Assembly: GCA_026125285.1 (NCBI GenBank)
Contig: JAHCLO010000003.1
Span: 104,661-168,660 of the forward strand
Reading direction: 5' to 3'
DNA length: 64,000 nucleotides
Source of the DNA: Verrucomicrobiia bacterium
Lineage (GTDB): Bacteria; Verrucomicrobiota; Verrucomicrobiia; Limisphaerales; JADLHS01
Every line of letters begins with the position of its first letter. Position 1 is the stretch's first letter. The notes beneath the pieces were generated by a model. That model saw only the letters and a program-made list of their open reading frames with translations, was not told the DNA's origin and did no database searches. This document shows positions 58,840 to 64,000 of the stretch, piece by piece. The translations under genes were made by a program, and so were the position numbers.

Positions 58840-60320
58840 GCGGACGGTCCTTTCAAGGGCACCCAAGCCACGATGGTAGTGCCCTGGCCGGGCGCGGTTT
58901 CAATATCGAGTTCGCCCTCCAGCAAGGCGATTCGCTCGCGCATGCTCGCCAGGCCGAGGCTGGGGCGCGCTTGCTGGAGTGCCGGTAGGAAACCGATCCC
59001 GTCGTCGTGAACGGCCAATTGCAGACCGTCGTCCAGAACTCGCAGCGAAACCTGGACTGTGCGAGCCCGGGCATGACGCACCACATTCTGCAACGCCTCC
59101 TGCGCCACGCGAAACAGGCAGAGCGCAGGATCAAGCGGGACAATGGCCGGCGGCTTCAGCAGGTCCACGTCAACGCGGACACCCTCCCGCTGCGCGAACC
59201 GTTCGCACTCCGCCTTCAGGGCCTCGACCAGGCCGAGGTCCTCGAGCACCGAGGGGTGCAGCCGATACGAAAGCGCGTGAATGTCTTCGCTCAATTGGAC
59301 CAAACCTTCACGGATCGAACGCACCGTTTCCGCGGCCAAGGTTCCGACGGCGGCGGGTTCCACGCGGCCCGCGTCAATGGCGAGGCGGGCCAACCGCTGC
59401 GTGAGGTCATCATGCAACTCGCGCGCGAGCCGGGCGCGCTCCGCCTCATGGGCGCGGATCAGCCGCCGGCTCAGATCCTGCATCCGACCTTCGGTTTGCT
59501 TGCGCTCGGTGATGTCCAGGGTGACGCCCATCAAGTACTTGGGCTCCCCCGAGCTTCCGCAACGCACACGCCCGCGCGAGAGCATCCAGCGCACGCGGCC
59601 ATCCGGCCGGACGGCGCGGTATTGCATCTGGCCTTCGCTTCGGGACTGCACCATTGTCCGTACCGTCTCGCGAACCGACGGCTGATCGTCCGGATGCACC
59701 AGACCCAAAAAGCGCTCAAACGTGACCTCTTCGCTTGGAGTGAATGCGAACAACTCCCGGGTCATATCGGTAAGCCAGAACCGATCGGTGGCCAGGTTCA
59801 AGCTCCACAGACCCACCGCCGCCGCATCCGCGGCCAGGCTCAGGCGGGCTTCGCTTTCACGCAAAGCCTGGTCGGCGTCCTTGCGCGCGAGCGCATTGGC
59901 GAAGATCTGCGCGACGAGTTGCAGCCGTTGAACCAGCGCCTCCGACCAACGGCGCTCCGTCCGCGTGTCATTGAAGTTCACACTGCCGAAAACGCGGTCT
60001 CCACCTACCGAGACCGGAATCCTCAAGGCGGACTTGATGTCGTAGTGGTCCCAGACCTCCCGGTCCCGTGCGGCCTCGGCCGGCAAGTCGGCCAGCGAAG
60101 AAACAGCCACGGTTTTCCCGGCCAACACTTGACGCTGACACCATGGGAAATAATCCTGCGCGTCCATCGTCTGAGTCACCGGCGGACCACCCAAGGGACG
60201 ATATAAATGGGTCAGGGTGAGCATCCACGGATTGTCGGGCCGCCACTGCCACAGCGTCGCCACATCCAGGCCCAGGGCATCGCAGACCCGGCGCTGCGCG
60301 GCCTGAATCTCGGGATCCAC
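58836..60320 (-). pseudogene. Sensor histidine kinase, cytoplasmic part of a frameshifted gene
   Basis: The reading has a GAF domain (from MDPEIQAAQRRVCDALGLDV), a PAS domain near 155-280 (RLSLAADAAAVGLWSLNLAT) and a HisKA_3 kinase with His in RARLARELHDDLTQRLARLA and an ATPase end (DDGIGFLPAL). Related proteins carry an N-terminal substrate-binding sensor on the same chain, which here is encoded in the adjacent frame (60212-61507). The GTG at 60320 might allow a soluble kinase to be made alone. A one-base deletion near 60345 explains the split. Confidence 0.75.
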
Positions 60321-61507
60321 CTGGTCGGCGGGAAGGTTGATGAACAGGACGACAGGTCGGCGATCAGCGTTGCCATTGCCTGGTCTTCACGTCGCTTGGC
60401 CCGGCTGACAAGCAAGCCGACGATCAGCGCCGTCTGCAGGCAGCAGAACACCACGACCCCAATTATATGCCATCGGTATTGCTCCCAAAATGTCGGTTCA
60501 CGAAACTCGATCACGCTGCCGGGCGGCAGTCGGTCCAGGCTGATACCCCAGCGGGTTAGTTCGCGCCAGTCATACGTCGGCGGGGATGGACCAATGATCT
60601 CCGGCGGGATGTCTGCCGCTCGCTCGCCACGCAGGATCCGAATGGCAGCCTGAGCCGCCAGCATCCCCACCTTGACATCCTGATACAGCCGGCCTCCGAT
60701 CGCTCCCCGGCCCAGTTGGCTGGTGAAGCAGCCGAAGACCGGCGCATTCGCGGCCCGGTGAATGGCTTCGAAGGCTTCATAGCCATCATACGGCACCCGG
60801 TCGGCGTCCATGAGCAGCAGGTTGATAACGATGAAAGAACGCGGTGGCAGCTGGTGAACCCGCTCCTGCATTTGCTGGAGCGACAAGTTGTCCAGCCAGG
60901 AGAACCCCAGGCGATTCGTAAAAGTCTGCCACTCGCGCCGGAATTCACCGGCCCAAAACTTCTCGAGGGGAGAGACGCCGCACACGAACACGATGTTGGT
61001 GGTGGCCGGTTGGAGCTGCAGAATGTCCTCGATGACCCCCGGCAGGTCAGCTCTCACCGTGACCAGGGTCGCGTCAGTCTTGAGGGCGTCTGGTGGCACC
61101 CGGCGCGGGTCGGCGCCCATGAATAAGATCGGCGTTTCGGCAAAAAGCCTTTCCCGGTGTTGCGCCGCGAAGCTGACCGCCGGCGCCCCGACCGGCACCA
61201 CCAGGTCAACGGGCGAACCGGCAAACCGCTGCTCGAGGAAATCCGCCAAGGGCTTCTCGAATCCGGGGTTTGGGAATCGGGCCATGTCCAGCGGCACTTC
61301 GTAGATGTCCACCGGCTGGTCGAGTTCGCGCGCCAGCGTGGTCCGGAAAGCAGAAACACCAATACTAAACGGCGCGACATCGCGTCCGAACGAGTCCAAA
61401 ATCAGCACTCGCTTTGGCGTGGCGGCCGAGGCGCCGAGCGCGGCGAAGGTCAAAAGCAGCGTCCCCAGCCTGACCCGGCTCCGGCGCGAGACCAAAAACC
61501 ATGCCAT
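60212..61507 (-). pseudogene. Sensor kinase, periplasmic ABC-type sensing part (same frameshifted gene)
   Basis: The product starts at ATG 61507 with a signal peptide (SRVRLGTLLLTFAALGASAA). An ATG at 61663 would give a longer N-terminus. The ABC-type substrate-binding-like sensor (VLILDSFGRDVAPFSIGVSA) runs to a helix (IIGVVVFCCLQTALIVGLLV), then RREDQAMATLIADLSS. There the frame fails: inserting one base in CTGTCGTCC-TG restores LIADLSSLFINLPADQVDPE, leading straight into the GAF domain of the next frame. Either a real frameshift mutation or a sequencing error. Confidence 0.72.
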
Positions 61508-62261
61508 CGCAAATTGTCGCAGAACACTAACCGCACTCTCAGTAACGTTTTCCCGCACCGAATCAACGCGACCTAGCACCGCTTGCTGCGTATCGGCAAG
61601 CGACTCCTCGAACCGCAGGCACTCTTCCAGTTCCAAGTGGAGGATGGAGTCGTTCGGATTCATTGTGCCATTACCATCATCGGGTGACGTCAGGCTAGTC
61701 AGAAGGCGATCCGCAGCTAAGTCCCAATTCGACACGACACCGGCAATCGGCGCATTTCAATTTTTGAGCGGGCAGTGGAGGCCGGTTCGGGTAAAAGGGA
61801 GTCATGAATGCAATCTGTTTGTCTGCTCCGGTCTGTTCCTGTGGTCGGCCGCATGGTCCCCGTGCGCTGCCGGTGATGGCGGCGGAACTGGCGGTGAACC
61901 TGGAACAGGCCGCACGGCGCGGGTGCGCCGGAGCGGCGAGGAACCTCAGCACCGGCACTGGGTGTGGACGGGCACGGTGTTTCGGCTCGATCAGCGTAGC
62001 CGCACCGCAGGCGGGCGGCCGGGACCGTTCTGGAGTCAACGCAGTGATGAAGCCCTGCTGTCCTTGGAATTGTTTTGGCGCAATGATTTGGCACCTGCTC
62101 TTCCCACACACCGCTTTCAACCCTGCACGAAACTGAGTTGCGCGCCGCCCGCTATTCACACTGGAAAATGACTGGCGCAATCGGGCGGCAGACCGTTGAA
62201 TGGATAAAAGGCGGTCATTGCGCCGCAAGAAAAGATTGAAGATGAACAAGCCATCCATCCA
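61508..62261. other. Gap upstream of the sulfatase with no assigned gene
   Basis: The left part (61508-61735) may encode an N-terminal extension of the sensor gene. Between 61740 and 62170 the plus strand has an open stretch containing HWVWTGTVFRLDQRSR and RSDEALLSLELFWRND, which looks protein-like but has no clear start and no recognised family; it may be a gene remnant. No RNA gene was recognised. Confidence 0.4.
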
Positions 62262-63908
62262 GTGAAGCTCATACATTCCTACCTTCTCTACCTCATGGCC
62301 GTGCTGTCGTGCTGCCACGGCACGCAGGTGTCTGCCGCGGCGGAAAACCCGCCCAACATCCTCTTCATCCTCGCCGATGACATGGGGTATTCCGACCTCG
62401 GCTGTTACGGCGGCGAGATTGAGACGCCGCATCTCGATTCGCTGGCGCGGAACGGCCTGCGGTTCACCCAGTTTTACAACACCGCCCGTTGCTGGCCCAC
62501 GCGCGGTGCGCTGCTCACCGGTTATTACGCCCAGCAAATTCGTCGCGATGCGTTGCCCGGCGTGGCTGGCGGCGGCCAAGGTGTGCGACCGAACTGGGCA
62601 CGGTTGCTGCCGGAGTGGCTCCGAACCGCAGGCTATCGCAGTTATCATAGCGGCAAGTGGCACGTGGACGGCGACGTGCTCGCGGGTGGCTTTGACCGCT
62701 CGTTGCACACCAGGAATGACGGCAATTTTTTCACCGCCAAGGGTAATTTGCTCGACAATCAGCCCATCACGCCCGCGGCCGATGAGTCGGATTATTATGT
62801 CACCACGGCCACGGCCGACCATGCGATCGAGTGCTTGAAGGACCACGCGGCGAACCATGCGAGCAAGCCGTTCTTTCAATATCTCGCGTTTCTCGCGCCG
62901 CACTTCCCGCTGCATGCCCTGCCGCAGGACATCGCCAAGTATCGTGACAAGTATCTTGCCGGCTGGGAAGTCATGCGCGAGGCGCGCTTCCGGCGGCAAA
63001 AGGAAATAGGCATCGTCAACACCGCGCTCTCGGAATTGGAGCGCGAGGTCGGCCCGCCGTACGCCTTTCCCGACGCGATGCTCCAAATCGGGCCGGGTGA
63101 AGTGAACCGTCCTTTGCCGTGGAGTGAACTGACGGAGGAACAACGCCGTTTCCAAGCCACGAAGATGGCCATTCACGCCGCGATGATTGATCGCATGGAC
63201 CGGGAGATTGGCCGGGTGATCGCACAACTCAAGGCCATGGGCGCGTTCGAGAACACGCTCATCCTGTTCGCCTCTGACAACGGCGCGAGCGCCGAGATCA
63301 TGGTGCGTCACGGTGGACACGACCCGCAAGCTGCGCCGGGCAGCGCCGCGAGTTATCTCTGTCTCGGCCCCGGTTTTTCGAGCGCGGCCAACACGCCGTT
63401 CCGCCGCCACAAGACCTGGGTGCATGAAGGCGGCATCAGCACGCCGTTGATCATGCATTGGCCGCGCGGCATCAGCGCGAAGAACGAACTGCGCCACACG
63501 CCCGCGCACGTCATTGATTTCGTGCCCACGGTGCTGGAACTGGCCGGCATCCAGAAGCCCGCCGAGTGGAAGGGCGAGCCGATTCCGCCTGCGCCGGGAA
63601 GGAGTCTCGTGCCCGCCTTCGCCAGGGACGTCGTCATTTCCCGCGATTCACTGTGGTGGCTGCACGAAGGGCATCGCGCCGTCCGCGTCGGCGATTGGAA
63701 ACTCGTCGCGGCCAAAGGCGATCCCTGGGAGCTTTATGACTTGAAAAGCGATCGCGCCGAGCAGCGCAATCTGGCCGCGCAAATGCCCGAGAAGGTCAAG
63801 GAACTCGAACGTGCCTGGCAGCAACAGACTGACAACTTCACCACGCTCGCGAGGAAAACGCTGGCCAGCCCTCCTCAACCCAAGGCCAAAGCGAAAGCCC
63901 AGCAGTGA
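62262..63908 (+). CDS. Secreted sulfatase (formylglycine type)
   Basis: The 548-residue product begins at GTG 62262 with a signal peptide (LIHSYLLYLMAVLSCCHG, cleavage near SAAAE); ATG 62295 is a weaker option. The sulfatase core starts PNILFILADDMGYSDLGCYG (metal-binding Asp pair) and has the maturation motif CWPTR with Cys77, which is converted to formylglycine by a separate enzyme. SDNGAS near residue 340 supplies further metal ligands. It would hydrolyse sulfate esters of polysaccharides outside the cytoplasm. Large sulfatase numbers are typical of Verrucomicrobiota. The substrate is not readable. Confidence 0.92.
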   Translation: MKLIHSYLLYLMAVLSCCHGTQVSAAAENPPNILFILADDMGYSDLGCYGGEIETPHLDSLARNGLRFTQFYNTARCWPTRGALLTGYYAQQIRRDALPGVAGGGQGVRPNWARLLPEWLRTAGYRSYHSGKWHVDGDVLAGGFDRSLHTRNDGNFFTAKGNLLDNQPITPAADESDYYVTTATADHAIECLKDHAANHASKPFFQYLAFLAPHFPLHALPQDIAKYRDKYLAGWEVMREARFRRQKEIGIVNTALSELEREVGPPYAFPDAMLQIGPGEVNRPLPWSELTEEQRRFQATKMAIHAAMIDRMDREIGRVIAQLKAMGAFENTLILFASDNGASAEIMVRHGGHDPQAAPGSAASYLCLGPGFSSAANTPFRRHKTWVHEGGISTPLIMHWPRGISAKNELRHTPAHVIDFVPTVLELAGIQKPAEWKGEPIPPAPGRSLVPAFARDVVISRDSLWWLHEGHRAVRVGDWKLVAAKGDPWELYDLKSDRAEQRNLAAQMPEKVKELERAWQQQTDNFTTLARKTLASPPQPKAKAKAQQ

Positions 63909-63925
63909 AGCGACTACGCCCAAAC

Positions 63926-64000
63926 ATGAAACGTGTCCTCATATTCACACTGGCGTTCTGCTTTGTGTCTTTGGCCGTTTGTCGGCCTACATTCGCGGCG
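63926..64000 (+). CDS. Start of an exported protein, cut by the window edge
   Basis: ATG 63926 opens MKRVLIFTLAFCFVSLAVCR then PTFAA, a classic signal peptide with a cleavage site near FAA. It lies 17 bases after the sulfatase stop on the same strand and is probably co-transcribed. Only 25 codons are inside the window, so the product cannot be named. Confidence 0.65.
   Translation, partial: MKRVLIFTLAFCFVSLAVCRPTFAA

Noticed and set aside
61804..62136. 110-codon Cys-rich plus-strand ORF before the sulfatase
   Set aside because: The competing frame is more protein-like and neither has a recognised family; it is reported only as an unresolved gap.
61695..63509. 604-codon open frame antisense to the sulfatase
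   Set aside because: The sulfatase reading has a signal peptide, CWPTR and metal-binding motifs; the antisense frame has none.
1..64000. tRNA, rRNA or riboswitch genes
   Set aside because: No cloverleaf with a T-loop-like GTTCRANNC in context, no rRNA signature and no known riboswitch core was recognised by eye; a covariance-model scan would be decisive.

Overview
The window looks like a chromosomal contig from a Verrucomicrobiota bacterium, probably of the Limisphaerales/Pedosphaera type. The basis is inference from gene style: high GC with strong GC3, weak Shine-Dalgarno sites, a secreted formylglycine sulfatase, a GH44 glucanase with a C-terminal FYRA-type tail, verrucomicrobial-style sensor kinases, and short palindromes that read in frame as GTGVSPV...GQDARAT or SGRESAQ...SRLTSAAT. 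No rRNA, tRNA, CRISPR array or intact insertion sequence was seen.

Layout. 0-4 kb: end of an unknown gene, a CDGSH iron-sulfur protein, a 41-aa membrane ORF, then a YihY/BrkB-like membrane protein coupled to alanine dehydrogenase. 4-10 kb: a type III-like restriction locus in the order Res, Bro-N protein, Mod; mod carries three in-frame palindromic elements. 10-15.6 kb: a single-pass membrane protein, a DUF350 / glutathionylspermidine-synthase-like ATP-grasp / unknown three-gene operon, and a membrane SGNH hydrolase. 16-24 kb: an SGNH-TPR protein, a GH44 endoglucanase, a small membrane protein and a lower-GC secreted M23 peptidase. 24.5-27 kb: a CHASE-type histidine kinase and NarL-type regulator. 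27.4-34.9 kb: an aerobic respiration block with a cupredoxin, heme A synthase (ctaA), heme O synthase (ctaB) and aa3-type oxidase genes in the order I, III, IV, two small membrane proteins, II.

35-40 kb: mutS with three in-frame palindromes, followed by two two-gene modules (a DUF6036-type nucleotidyltransferase pair, then a ribbon-helix-helix/PIN toxin-antitoxin pair). Each module is bounded by copies of the 3' end of mutS, which encodes a beta-clamp-binding QMDLF tail. This is the most unusual structure in the window. It ends in decayed IS4-type transposase and receiver-domain fragments.

40-49 kb, all on the minus strand: a stress/envelope block with two paralogous three-helix membrane proteins, SpoIIAA-like and DUF2959 proteins, a PPK2 kinase, a Lys/Arg-rich coiled coil, and a YiaW/YiaV-like pair with an outer-membrane efflux factor. 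49-61.7 kb, also minus strand: a UPF0126 channel-like protein, a DcaP-like porin, two adjacent AspT-family antiporters, a large Orn/Lys/Arg-type decarboxylase translationally coupled to a lone receiver protein, a NarL-type regulator, and a hybrid sensor kinase split by an apparent one-base frameshift. Together these look like a regulated decarboxylation/antiport system for acid stress or membrane energisation. The window ends with a secreted sulfatase and the start of another exported protein on the plus strand.
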